Source of the DNA: Streptomyces sp. 2114.4
Lineage (GTDB): Bacteria; Actinomycetota; Actinomycetes; Streptomycetales; Streptomycetaceae
Assembly (NCBI RefSeq): GCF_900187385.1
Contig: NZ_FYEY01000001.1
Location: 1,488,001-1,552,000, forward strand
Direction: 5' to 3'
DNA: 64,000 nucleotides
Shown: piece after piece, positions 44,799 through 52,738 of the stretch
How positions within the stretch are numbered: position 1 is the first letter of the stretch
Layout of the letters: each line of letters begins with the position of its first letter
Made by a program: the position numbers and the translations under genes
The notes under the pieces: model-generated
Database searches by the model: none
What the model was told of the DNA's origin: nothing
What the model saw: only the letters and a program-made list of their open reading frames with translations

Positions 44799-44859
44799 TC
44801 TGCTTTCCAGGACTGTGGCGTGACCAACCACGTGACCAACAGCCTGGCGAATCCCCAGG

Positions 44860-45099
44860 TCAGACCAGGGATGACAGGCTGAGTCGGCCGGCACCGGAGG
44901 CGGCGAGCTTCTGCGCTCCGTCCCTACGAGAGTGGCCGTACCGGGCCATCGTGTAGTTCGGCGAGTGGTGCCGGCGTTCGCAGAAACCTCTACGGGGTTC
45001 TCCCCGGCCTCCAGATCTTGCTGTGCCTCCAGTCGTGGATGCGGAAGTCCTCGGGCAGGTGCAGCCGGGTCCGGAGCGTCAGCCCACCGGGCCGAAACC
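44860..45099 (-). pseudogene. Tyrosine integrase C-terminal relic
   Basis: On the minus strand, two frames together give the end of a phage-type integrase. One frame (about 45099-45010) reads LTLRTRLHLPEDFRIHDWRH, including the catalytic HDxRH-like box, then hits a stop. Another frame (about 44982-44860) reads HHSPNYTMARYGHSRRDGAQ and ends LSLSSLV before a stop, as in Streptomyces integrases, whose catalytic Tyr sits in that stretch. The N-terminal part is missing; at about 45100 the DNA switches to a resolvase gene on the other strand. Found by hand translation; start and exact frameshift position uncertain. Confidence 0.6.
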
Positions 45100-45106
45100 T
45101 TCTCGT

Positions 45107-45670
45107 TGCTCCACGGTCGGGCAGGAACTCCAGTCACATTTGGACATGCTCGCCCGTGCCGACTGCACCCGCGTCTTCTCGGAGAAGACCACTACCCGTG
45201 TGAAGGAGCGGCCGGAGTTGGAGAAGGCACTCACGCCGGCACGGGAGATCAAGGCAGCCGCGCCGAATCAGCCGGTCATCCTGATCGTCGCCGAGATGAA
45301 GCGGCTTGCCCGGAGTGCGGCAGAGCTGATGACGCTGTCGTCCACGCTTCAGGCGGACGGCATCCAACGGGAACTCCTGTCCGGTCCCCTTCAAGGCGTG
45401 TACGACCCGAATGGGGCAGGTGCCATCGTGTTCGCCGTGCTCGCCGTGAGTGCCGAGGTGGAGCGGGAAGGCATCCGGGAGAAGGCGTTGGAAGGGCTGG
45501 ACGCTGCGGCCCGCAAGGGCAACGTCGGTGGGCGTCCGACCGTCGTGGACGAGGACAAGTTGGCCGTGGCCCGCGCCCGGTACCTCAAGGGAGAGAGCGT
45601 CACGTCCATCGCCAAGGCCCTGGGAATCGGTCGTGCCACCTTGTACCGCCACCTGGGAGAGAGCGCCTGA
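45107..45670 (+). pseudogene. Serine recombinase (resolvase) lacking its N-terminus
   Basis: About 187 codons of a Tn3/Hin-type resolvase. They begin STVGQELQSHLDMLARADC, and continue RLARSAAELMTLSSTLQADG, AGAIVFAVLAVSAEVEREGI and a C-terminal helix-turn-helix, SVTSIAKALGIGRATLYRHL. The usual first strand, (M)xIGYARVST, is missing: upstream of the Ser the frame opens into the integrase relic with no similarity. A GTG at 45023 would give a 215-aa chimeric product, so expression is not excluded. Together with the relic it marks a decayed mobile element at tRNA-Leu. Confidence 0.7.
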
Positions 45671-45738
45671 GACAGGCGCACACGGACACAGGCAGGCCCC
45701 CGGCATCACGTCGGGAGCCGCTGTGATGCACCGGGCTG

Positions 45739-46593
45739 TCAGGTGCTGACCTCGGAGTGCACCGGGACCGATGGCCGAACGCCTGTGAGTGACTCCGCCC
45801 GAGCGAGAAGGCGCGGGGCCAAGTCCGGGTACCAGCCACGGGCTACGGCTTGCAGCATCTCCGCCAGGGCAGCGAGTTCTCCGACTCGGCCGGCTGGGGT
45901 GTCCAGGACCGAAGCGAACTCCAGCCGGATACGGTCCGCCACGTCGGGAACGAGAAGGCTGTTCGCGTGGAGAAGACCCGCGTCGTAGCCGTAGGGCACG
46001 CGGCCCCACCGCTCCCAGTCCAGCAGGGTGAGGGGCATGGTTGTGAGGTTGCCCCAGTGCAGGTCACCGTGTCCGGTCACCCGCTCCACCTTGGCAGGGG
46101 CAGGGATGCCGAGGAACTGGGGGAAGGCGCGCTCGATCCACCCGTCGCGGACAGTGGCCCTCGCCCCCTCCGCCCCAGTGAGCAGGGCCAGGGCTCGGCG
46201 CAGGTCGACCCACCACTCGTCAGGCAAGTGGGGGTCGTGGTGCAGGTCGGCCCGCTCCGGGGACACGACGGGATGTGTCACGTAGCCGAGGACTTCGGCC
46301 TCGAAGGCCCACTCGCCGTCGGTCCAGTCGTACACCTCGTACAGGCGCGGTCGCGGGACAGCGTCAGGCACCAACAAGGAGGCCCCCACGATGCCCTCCC
46401 CCTGCTTCCTGCCCGCGTTCCTCTCAGCGGTCCGGCTTACCCGGAGCCACCGGTTCCCGGCCTGCCGACCGAGTGTGACGCCCTGGAAGCCCCACGCCAG
46501 CGGGCCCATGCACGTGAGACCCAGAGCCTTGGCCGCCCGGTCGTGAGCGGCCTCCATCAGGGTCTGTACGTCCTCACTCGGCGGCGAGTTCAT
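45739..46593 (-). CDS. Phosphotransferase (aminoglycoside phosphotransferase-like)
   Basis: A 284-aa small-molecule kinase-fold protein. The catalytic loop is VTGHGDLHWGNLTTMP (His-Gly-Asp and Asn) and the metal site is LTLLDWERWG, in the APH/choline kinase order; a possible ATP-binding region is GRQAGNRWLRVSR. ATG at 46593 overlaps the original end of the upstream aldo/keto reductase by about 20 bp. Substrate unknown; resistance activity should not be assumed. It is the last gene of a three-gene damaged operon (47621 to 45739). Confidence 0.75.
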   Translation of the reverse strand: MNSPPSEDVQTLMEAAHDRAAKALGLTCMGPLAWGFQGVTLGRQAGNRWLRVSRTAERNAGRKQGEGIVGASLLVPDAVPRPRLYEVYDWTDGEWAFEAEVLGYVTHPVVSPERADLHHDPHLPDEWWVDLRRALALLTGAEGARATVRDGWIERAFPQFLGIPAPAKVERVTGHGDLHWGNLTTMPLTLLDWERWGRVPYGYDAGLLHANSLLVPDVADRIRLEFASVLDTPAGRVGELAALAEMLQAVARGWYPDLAPRLLARAESLTGVRPSVPVHSEVST

Positions 46594-46620
46594 CGGTCAC
46601 CCTCCTCAGTTCCTCCGCCG

Positions 46621-47331
46621 TCAGGGGCGCAGCCAGAGCCTTCGCCGCATCGTCCCAGTGTTCGCGCGTGCTCGCGTGGTCAGCCCCGCGTCCTTCGCCT
46701 GCACCAGCGGTCCGCCGCCGTCGAGCGCCTGCCTGATCAAGTCATCCATGATCAGACTGACGGGCATCTGCAACCCCGTGAAGTGGTGTTCGGTGGAGCC
46801 CGCCGCCTGTCGGACGAGCGCGAGCAACTCGGGAACTGTGAACGCTTCGGAGGTCAGGCCCGTCCAGGTGGCGACGCCGTACCCGCCGATCCTGCCTGCA
46901 TGGGCGAACTCCTCCAACGCCGTGAAGGCTTCCCGCATACGCCAGTGCAGAGCAGCCCGGTCAAGGCCGTGCCCGTGGTGTTCGGGGTTGTGCACGAACG
47001 CCAGATCCACGCGGCCGAGCACGGCCAACGAGCGCTCCGTCTGCCAGTGGACGAAGCCCGGTTCAACGCTGTGCCGGCCGGCCGCCTCTTCCTGGGTGAG
47101 CACGCCCTCAGCCAGGGCGGTGCGGCCTTGCGCCTCCGTGAAGAACCCCGTCTTCGTAGCTACCCGCACACTCGGGGACTCCCCGAGAACCGGGCGCAGC
47201 TCCTCATGCGCCCGACCGTGGGCGTAGTTGGGTGCCGTGTCCACCCAAGGGCTACCGGCAGCCAGGGCGGTGCGTGCCGCCTGACTGACGGCACGCACGC
47301 GGTATGTCCCCAGGGAGAGAGCGGCGGTCAC
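46621..47331 (-). CDS. Aldo/keto reductase with frameshifted C-terminus
   Basis: A 236-aa AKR-like protein with Asp and Tyr in WVDTAPNYAHGRAHEEL, Lys in VATKTGFF and His in LAFVHNPEHHG. After AKDAGLTT (about 46684) the frame ends in 16 unrelated residues. In another frame the DNA continues as ASTREHWDDAAKALAAPL and TAEELRRVTDELAAE with a stop at 46574-46576, which is a normal AKR ending. One missing base explains this: either a real frameshift mutation or a sequencing error. The GTG start at 47331 overlaps the stop of the upstream fragment (GTGA). The restored gene would overlap the phosphotransferase start. Substrate unknown. Confidence 0.75.
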   Translation of the reverse strand: MTAALSLGTYRVRAVSQAARTALAAGSPWVDTAPNYAHGRAHEELRPVLGESPSVRVATKTGFFTEAQGRTALAEGVLTQEEAAGRHSVEPGFVHWQTERSLAVLGRVDLAFVHNPEHHGHGLDRAALHWRMREAFTALEEFAHAGRIGGYGVATWTGLTSEAFTVPELLALVRQAAGSTEHHFTGLQMPVSLIMDDLIRQALDGGGPLVQAKDAGLTTRARANTGTMRRRLWLRP

Positions 47332-47621
47332 AGCGCGGTCCCCACGACCGCGACGGCATGGCCCTCGATGAGGGCGGAGACCAGCTCGGCCACGACCTTG
47401 ATCTCCAGTCCGGTGAAGTCGGCCATCTCGCCGAGCGTGGTCGGCTGACCGGTCAGCAGCGCGCCGAGGACGGGCGCGGCCGACTCGGTGAAGTCCCAGG
47501 CGGTACCGGCCGCCGAGAACGTGACCGTGCTGTGGGCGGGGTTGCCGTCAGACGGCCCCGAGGGGTATTCCCGGAGCCCCTGTCGAGCTGGTGCGGTCCC
47601 CGCAGGCGTGAAGCGGAGCAA
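47328..47621 (-). CDS. C-terminal fragment of a cupin/JmjC-like protein
   Basis: A 97-aa open frame. The part STVTFSAAGTAWDFTE to IEGHAVAVVGTAL resembles the small winged C-terminal domain of bacterial JmjC-like cupin proteins, as I recall them; the catalytic cupin barrel that should precede it is absent. TTG at 47621 is the only start and has no good ribosome site. Its stop overlaps the aldo/keto reductase start. Best seen as the remainder of a gene cut off at about 47.6 kb when the neighbouring region was acquired. Confidence 0.5.
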   Translation of the reverse strand: MLRFTPAGTAPARQGLREYPSGPSDGNPAHSTVTFSAAGTAWDFTESAAPVLGALLTGQPTTLGEMADFTGLEIKVVAELVSALIEGHAVAVVGTAL

Positions 47622-48209
47622 GGTAATCCAATTTCCCTTTTCCCCGGCCCCGCATCCCGCTCGTCAAAAGGGAATGCGTCCTAAGACCGCCGGAAATCGA
47701 CCGGATTCCAGCGCGGCTGACCAGAAGCCTTGATTGGCAGGGGCGCACATGCTTGACTGGCGAATGAGTAGCCGCTCGGGGCCTCTTCTGTTGCCGCCTT
47801 GAGCCGGGGGATGTGAGTCTGCGGCATTGGCGCCTCGATGCGAGCGTTGATACCGGCCGACTCGGCGGGGATTTCGGGTGCCATGGTGCAAGCACTCCAT
47901 GGATGGCACGGTGAAGTATCGGGGGATGATGGGGGAGTTGGCGAAGGAGATGCCGTAAGAGACCTCGGGACGCGCGCGCAGGCTGCGGTTCGAGCCGGAC
48001 GCCGAAACCGTGCATACACCACGTGACCTGGGACTTCAGCAGCGCGGGGAATCGGCAGTTCCTCATATGCCTCCGTGTTGGTTCCCATCCGTCTCCCCTT
48101 ATCGAGCCGTGCGCTCCGCTTTCCCTCAGCTTGTCCAGCGACGAGGAGAGCAAACCGTTCCACCTCTATTCATCGGTTCTCGGCCTTCAGCAGACCAGAG
48201 GAAACGCGA
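47622..48209. other. 588-bp gap upstream of the biosynthetic locus
   Basis: No gene recognised. Base composition is lower in GC than the surroundings. It probably holds the boundary of the damaged operon and the promoter of the exporter-PKS-NRPS operon. One small reading frame is listed separately; no operator or terminator stands out. Confidence 0.4.
47681..47884 (-). CDS. Possible 67-aa hypothetical peptide
   Basis: Open frame MAPEIPAESAGINARIEA to RWNPVDFRRS. The first 40 codons have the high third-position GC expected of coding DNA here, the rest less so. A GGAG lies 10 bases before the ATG. No family recognised. Could be a true small gene or an end left by rearrangement. Confidence 0.25.
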   Translation of the reverse strand: MAPEIPAESAGINARIEAPMPQTHIPRLKAATEEAPSGYSFASQACAPLPIKASGQPRWNPVDFRRS

Positions 48210-49475
48210 ATGGGATACTTCCGTCTGCTCGTCGTCGGGAATGGAATCTCGGCGTACGGCAGTTACCTGAATTTGGTGGCCCTGAACGTCTTCATCTACG
48301 ACGTCACGGGCAGCGCGTTAGCCGCCGGACTCTTCATGGCCGTACGCCTCGCGACCAGCTTCGCGTCGGGCTTTGTGAGCGGCCGCCTCGTCGCGGCTTA
48401 CGACCGCAAGCGCCTGATGGTCGGCGCCGACCTCTGCCAGGCCGTCTCGCTGCTGACGCTGCTGCTCGCCCCTGAGGGGACGCGCGCCACGCTGCTCTAC
48501 TTCCTCGCCGTGGTCACCGGCGGTTGCTCGACGCTCTCACAAGTGGCTCTGCGCAGCAGCATTCCGGAGATCGTCGGCAGCGAGCACCGGGCACGCGCCA
48601 ACGGTCTGCTGGTCGTCGGCCGGTCGCTGGCCATGATCGTCGGTTTCGCCTCGTCGGGCGTGGTGGTGGCGCGGTACGGCTACTCCACGGCCTTCGCGCT
48701 GGACGCCGTGACCTTCGTGATCTCTGCGACGATCATGTTCCTGCTGCCCGTACGGACCAGGGCGAAGGCGCCGCAAGAAGCCACCGAAAGCGGTGCGGAG
48801 CATGCCTCCCGCGCCACGGCGTGGACGGTCCGGATGCTGCTGCGGACGGCGCCGCTGCTGATGGTGATGATCGCAGTGCGAGCGGTGGACGGGCTGGGCT
48901 CCTCTTCCCACAACATCGCCCTGCCCCTCTATTCCCACGGCCTGGACCCCGGCCATCCGGCCACCTTCATCAGCCAGTTCTGGGCCACCTGGGCGATCGG
49001 CAACATCGTGGCCCAGCAACTGTTCGGCCGGGTCGCCAAGAGGACCGGCCGGACGCCGGGCGAGCAGGCGTTCGCGCTCGGGGCATGTGTGATGTCGGCG
49101 GGCTTCATCGTGGTGTTCTGCGGGCTTCCCACCGTGCCGGCCATCATCGCCGCGCTCATCGCGGGGGCGGCCGATGGATTCACCGAGACCGTGTACGTCA
49201 CGAGGCTGCAAGCCGCCCCTGACAAGCAGCGCGGTCGCCTCTTCGGGCTCTCCGCCTCGGCCGAGAACGCCGGCTTCGGTCTGGGGATGCTCGTCAGCGG
49301 GGCACTGCTGGAGACCTTCTCGCCGCTGCAGGTGGTGGCGTCCTTCCACGGCCTTGCCATCGTCCTGTGCGCAGTCCTGCTCCTGGTGAGCATGCGACGG
49401 GCCGGCGCGGCCGCCCGGCGCACGGAGGAACCGGTCCGCCCGGACGTGCCGGCAGCGGCGGAGGGACGCAGCTGA
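48210..49475 (+). CDS. MFS efflux transporter of the PKS/NRPS locus
   Basis: A 421-aa major-facilitator protein with about 12 membrane segments, of the MFS_3/enterobactin-exporter-like group. It begins MGYFRLLVVGNGISAYGSYL; the loop 2-3 motif appears as SGRLVAAYDRKRLMVGADL. It probably exports the product of the following synthetases and gives self-protection. ATG at 48210 has AGAGGAAA upstream; the long open frame before it lacks membrane character. Its stop overlaps the PKS start (TGATG), so exporter and synthetases are translationally coupled, and it is the first gene of the operon. Confidence 0.9.
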   Translation: MGYFRLLVVGNGISAYGSYLNLVALNVFIYDVTGSALAAGLFMAVRLATSFASGFVSGRLVAAYDRKRLMVGADLCQAVSLLTLLLAPEGTRATLLYFLAVVTGGCSTLSQVALRSSIPEIVGSEHRARANGLLVVGRSLAMIVGFASSGVVVARYGYSTAFALDAVTFVISATIMFLLPVRTRAKAPQEATESGAEHASRATAWTVRMLLRTAPLLMVMIAVRAVDGLGSSSHNIALPLYSHGLDPGHPATFISQFWATWAIGNIVAQQLFGRVAKRTGRTPGEQAFALGACVMSAGFIVVFCGLPTVPAIIAALIAGAADGFTETVYVTRLQAAPDKQRGRLFGLSASAENAGFGLGMLVSGALLETFSPLQVVASFHGLAIVLCAVLLLVSMRRAGAAARRTEEPVRPDVPAAAEGRS

Positions 49476-52400
49476 TGACGCTACGCAACCCCGACCCTCG
49501 CATGGCTGTCATCGGCATGGCCTTCCGGCTGCCCGGTGCCGACACTCCCGAGGAGTTCTGGCGCATCATCCGCGACGGCACGGACCGCATCACCCGGTTC
49601 ACGGAAGAAGAGCTGGCTGCCGCCGGTATTCCTGCTGAGCAGTACCAAGCGGCGGATTTCGTCGGCGCGTCCGGTGTGGTGGAGGACATCGCCGGATTCG
49701 ACGCCACGCACTTCGGGATGAGCGCCCGCGAGGCCCAGCTCACCGACCCTCAGCAGCGCATGTTCCTGGAGTGCGCCCAGCACGCCCTGGAGAACGCCGG
49801 ATACCCGGACGAGCGGGACGGCCACCGGGTGGGTGTCTACGCCAGTACGGGCTACCACCTGTACGCCCTGCGGAGCTACTTGCTCCACCACGTGCTGCCC
49901 GGCCAGGCCGTCGACGACTGGATGGCGGGGATGCAGATCACGATCGGCAACCACAACGATTTCACGGCCACTCGCGTCGCCTACCGGCTCGGTCTCACCG
50001 GACCGGCCCTCAGCGTGCAGAGCGGGTGCTCCAGTTCCCTGGCCGGAGTGCAACTCGCCGCACAGTCGCTGCTCATGGGCGACTGCGACATAGCCCTCGC
50101 CGGAGCGGCCGCCGTCCATGTGCCGCAAGTACTCGGCTATCGCTACGTCAAGGGCTCGATTCTCTCCAGGTCCGGCCGCCTGCGCCCCTTCGACGCCGAC
50201 GCGGACGGGACGGTCGGCGGTACGGGGGTGGTGGCCGTCGTGCTGAAACGGCTGGAGCGGGCCGTCGCCGATGGCGACACCATCCATGGCGTCATCCGCG
50301 GCTGGGGCATCGGCAACGACGGTGCCGGCAAGAAGGCGTTCACCGCCCCCAGCGCCCAGGGCCAGCGCACCTCCATTCGCCAGGCTCTGGAGCGTGCGGG
50401 TGTCGGCGCGGAGACCATCGGCTACCTGGAGACCCACGGCACCGGCACACACAAGGGTGACCCGATCGAATTCGACGGCGCCACCGCCGCGTACCGCGAG
50501 GACACCGACCGCACCGGCTACTGCGCCCTAGGCTCGGCCAAGGCCAACATCGGCCATCTCGACGCGGCCGCCGGAGTGGCCGGACTGATCAAGACCCTCC
50601 TGGTCCTGAAGCACGGCGTCATCCCGCCGATGGCGAACTTCAGCAAGCCCAACCCCGCCATCGGCCTGGACCACAGCCCGTTCTACATTCCCCGGACCGC
50701 CCGACCGTGGCCGGAGAGCGACACCCCGCGCCGTGCGGGCCTCTCCTCCCTCGGTGTCGGCGGCACCAACGTCCACCTCGTCCTCGAACAGGCCCCCGAC
50801 CCCACGCCCCGGTCCGGCACCGCCGCTGCGCCGGACCTACTCCTGGTCTCGGGGAGCACCGAGGAGGCCCTGGCAGCCAACGCCGGCGCCCTGCGCGACC
50901 GCCTGCGGCAGCAGCCCGGCACACACCTGGCGGACCTCGTCACCACCACTGCCCTCGGCCGCGTCCACGGCCGGCACCGGCTCGCTGCCCGGGGCGCGAC
51001 CCCGGTCGCTCTCGCCGACGTCCTCGACGCATGGCTGAGCGGCACCAACCCGGCAGCGGTGACGACGGGAACGCCACCGCCGGAAGGCTTGGCCCGCGTG
51101 GCCTTCCAGTTCACCGGGCAGGCCAGCCCCTACCCCGGCATGGCCACCGCCCTGTACGAGCGCTTTCCCACCGTACGCAACGTGCTCGACACCTGTGAGC
51201 GCCGTTACCGCGACCTCACCGGCGGCTCCCTGCTCACCGGGCTGCTCGGGAACGGCTCGCACACGGGCGGGCCCTGGCACACCGACACGGCGCAGCCCGC
51301 CCTGTTCGCGCTGCAGTGCGCCCTCGTCCAGCTGTGGCGCGACGCCGGTATCGCTCCTGACGTCGTGGCCGGGCACAGCGTCGGCGAGTTTGCGGCGCTC
51401 CATGCGGCCGGAGCCCTGTCGCTCGATGAGGGGCTTCGTGTCACCGCCGCTCGCGGCCGGCTGATGCAGCAGCGCTGTCTGCCCGGTGCGATGACCGCGG
51501 TAGCGCTCGACCGGGAGGCTGCCCAGGCGCTGGCTGCCGAGGTGCCGGGCCTGGAGCTGTCCGTGACCAACGGGGAGCGGGCAAGGGTGCTCGCCGGGCC
51601 CGCCACGGCCGTGGACCGGCTGGACGCCCTGCTCGACGAGCGCGGCATACCGGGCGAGCGGCTGCCCGTGGCGCGCGCCTTCCACACGGCCTTGATGGAG
51701 CCGATGCTGGACGATTTCCGGACGGTCCTCGGCGAGGTGGCCTTCCGGCCGCTGCGCATCCCGTTCGTCAGCGGGCTCGACGGCATGACACGCCCGCCCG
51801 GGTGGGCCCCGGACGCCGCGTACTTCCTCCGGCACACCCGTGAGCCGGTCCGCTTCGACGAGGCGCTGCACGGCATCGGCCGGCACCGGCCCGATGTGCT
51901 GCTGGAGATCGGACCGCACACCACCCTGAGCGGCCTGGCACGCCGGGCGCTGCCGAGCGTGCGGTCGTTGCCGTCCCTGCGGCGTGGCACCGCGCTCGGC
52001 GCGCTCTGGGGCGCGGCGGCCGCGTTGCACTGCGCGGGAGCGGACATCGACTGGCGTGCGCTCCTGGCGGGCTGCGGGGGCAGGCGGATACCGCTGCCCG
52101 GATACCGCTTTCAGCACAAAGACCACTGGGCAGGGCCGGAGTTGCCGGTCCTGCCCGCCAGAACCCCAGAGATAGATGGAGCCGCAGTGGGACAGCACGA
52201 GGCAGTGATGGAGCGGATACGTCGAAGCATCACCGAGTCGACGGCGCGGCACCTCAGCCATGATCCATCGGCCATCACCAGCGACACCTCCTTCTTCGAC
52301 CTCGGCGCCGACTCCTTGCAGATGATCAGCGTGCTGCGCGAACTGGAGCAGGAGCACCAGGTCAAGGTGACGATGCGAGAGCTGTTCGAGGAGACGGGCA

Positions 52401-52738
52401 CGCCGGGCCTGCTGGCGAAGCTCATCGCCGACCGGCTTCCTGGAGCGAAGACGGCGGCGCCGGAGCACGTGGCGGAGCGGGCCTGGGCTCCGGAGCCGGT
52501 CGACCGGCGCTCCCCCGCCGCACGCGAGCCGGTGGCTGCCCATGCCCAGTCCGTTCCGGAGCCCCCGCCCGTCGCCACCGCTCCCGACTACGCCACTCGC
52601 CAGGAGCTGGAAGACCTCGCCCACAAGCTTCACCAGCTATCGCAAATACAGCTGCAGATGATGTCCCAGCTCTCCCAGTTGCTCGCGCTCCAGGCCGCTT
52701 CGGTGACGCTCGGGGGCAACGGCAAGGCAGCCGAGTGA
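49475..52738 (+). CDS. Type I polyketide synthase, KS-AT-ACP plus C-terminal docking helix
   Basis: A 1087-aa single-module PKS. KS (about 8-440) has catalytic Cys185 in SVQSGCSSSL, His321 in ETHGTGT and His361 in NIGHLDAAAG, all intact. AT (about 540-860) has Ser635 in GHSVGEF and His737 in RAFHTALMEP, a pattern fitting malonyl-CoA. ACP (about 905-985) has the phosphopantetheine Ser947 in LGADSLQM. The last 50 residues (QELEDLAHKLHQLSQIQLQM) form an amphipathic helix, probably a docking element for the next protein. There is no KR, DH or ER, so the beta-keto group stays for the aminotransferase. The KS begins almost at residue 1, with no loading domain. GGAGGG precedes the ATG; a GTGA overlap joins it to the next gene. 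Confidence 0.95.
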   Translation: MTLRNPDPRMAVIGMAFRLPGADTPEEFWRIIRDGTDRITRFTEEELAAAGIPAEQYQAADFVGASGVVEDIAGFDATHFGMSAREAQLTDPQQRMFLECAQHALENAGYPDERDGHRVGVYASTGYHLYALRSYLLHHVLPGQAVDDWMAGMQITIGNHNDFTATRVAYRLGLTGPALSVQSGCSSSLAGVQLAAQSLLMGDCDIALAGAAAVHVPQVLGYRYVKGSILSRSGRLRPFDADADGTVGGTGVVAVVLKRLERAVADGDTIHGVIRGWGIGNDGAGKKAFTAPSAQGQRTSIRQALERAGVGAETIGYLETHGTGTHKGDPIEFDGATAAYREDTDRTGYCALGSAKANIGHLDAAAGVAGLIKTLLVLKHGVIPPMANFSKPNPAIGLDHSPFYIPRTARPWPESDTPRRAGLSSLGVGGTNVHLVLEQAPDPTPRSGTAAAPDLLLVSGSTEEALAANAGALRDRLRQQPGTHLADLVTTTALGRVHGRHRLAARGATPVALADVLDAWLSGTNPAAVTTGTPPPEGLARVAFQFTGQASPYPGMATALYERFPTVRNVLDTCERRYRDLTGGSLLTGLLGNGSHTGGPWHTDTAQPALFALQCALVQLWRDAGIAPDVVAGHSVGEFAALHAAGALSLDEGLRVTAARGRLMQQRCLPGAMTAVALDREAAQALAAEVPGLELSVTNGERARVLAGPATAVDRLDALLDERGIPGERLPVARAFHTALMEPMLDDFRTVLGEVAFRPLRIPFVSGLDGMTRPPGWAPDAAYFLRHTREPVRFDEALHGIGRHRPDVLLEIGPHTTLSGLARRALPSVRSLPSLRRGTALGALWGAAAALHCAGADIDWRALLAGCGGRRIPLPGYRFQHKDHWAGPELPVLPARTPEIDGAAVGQHEAVMERIRRSITESTARHLSHDPSAITSDTSFFDLGADSLQMISVLRELEQEHQVKVTMRELFEETGTPGLLAKLIADRLPGAKTAAPEHVAERAWAPEPVDRRSPAAREPVAAHAQSVPEPPPVATAPDYATRQELEDLAHKLHQLSQIQLQMMSQLSQLLALQAASVTLGGNGKAAE

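Noticed and set aside
44733..45137. 134-aa minus-strand hypothetical protein covering the tRNA
   Set aside because: Its C-terminus is the antisense of the tRNA gene and its middle is the out-of-frame integrase relic; not a real gene.
45739..46593. Aminoglycoside resistance gene
   Set aside because: The fold motifs are shared by many small-molecule kinases and it sits in a damaged metabolic-type operon; resistance is not supported.
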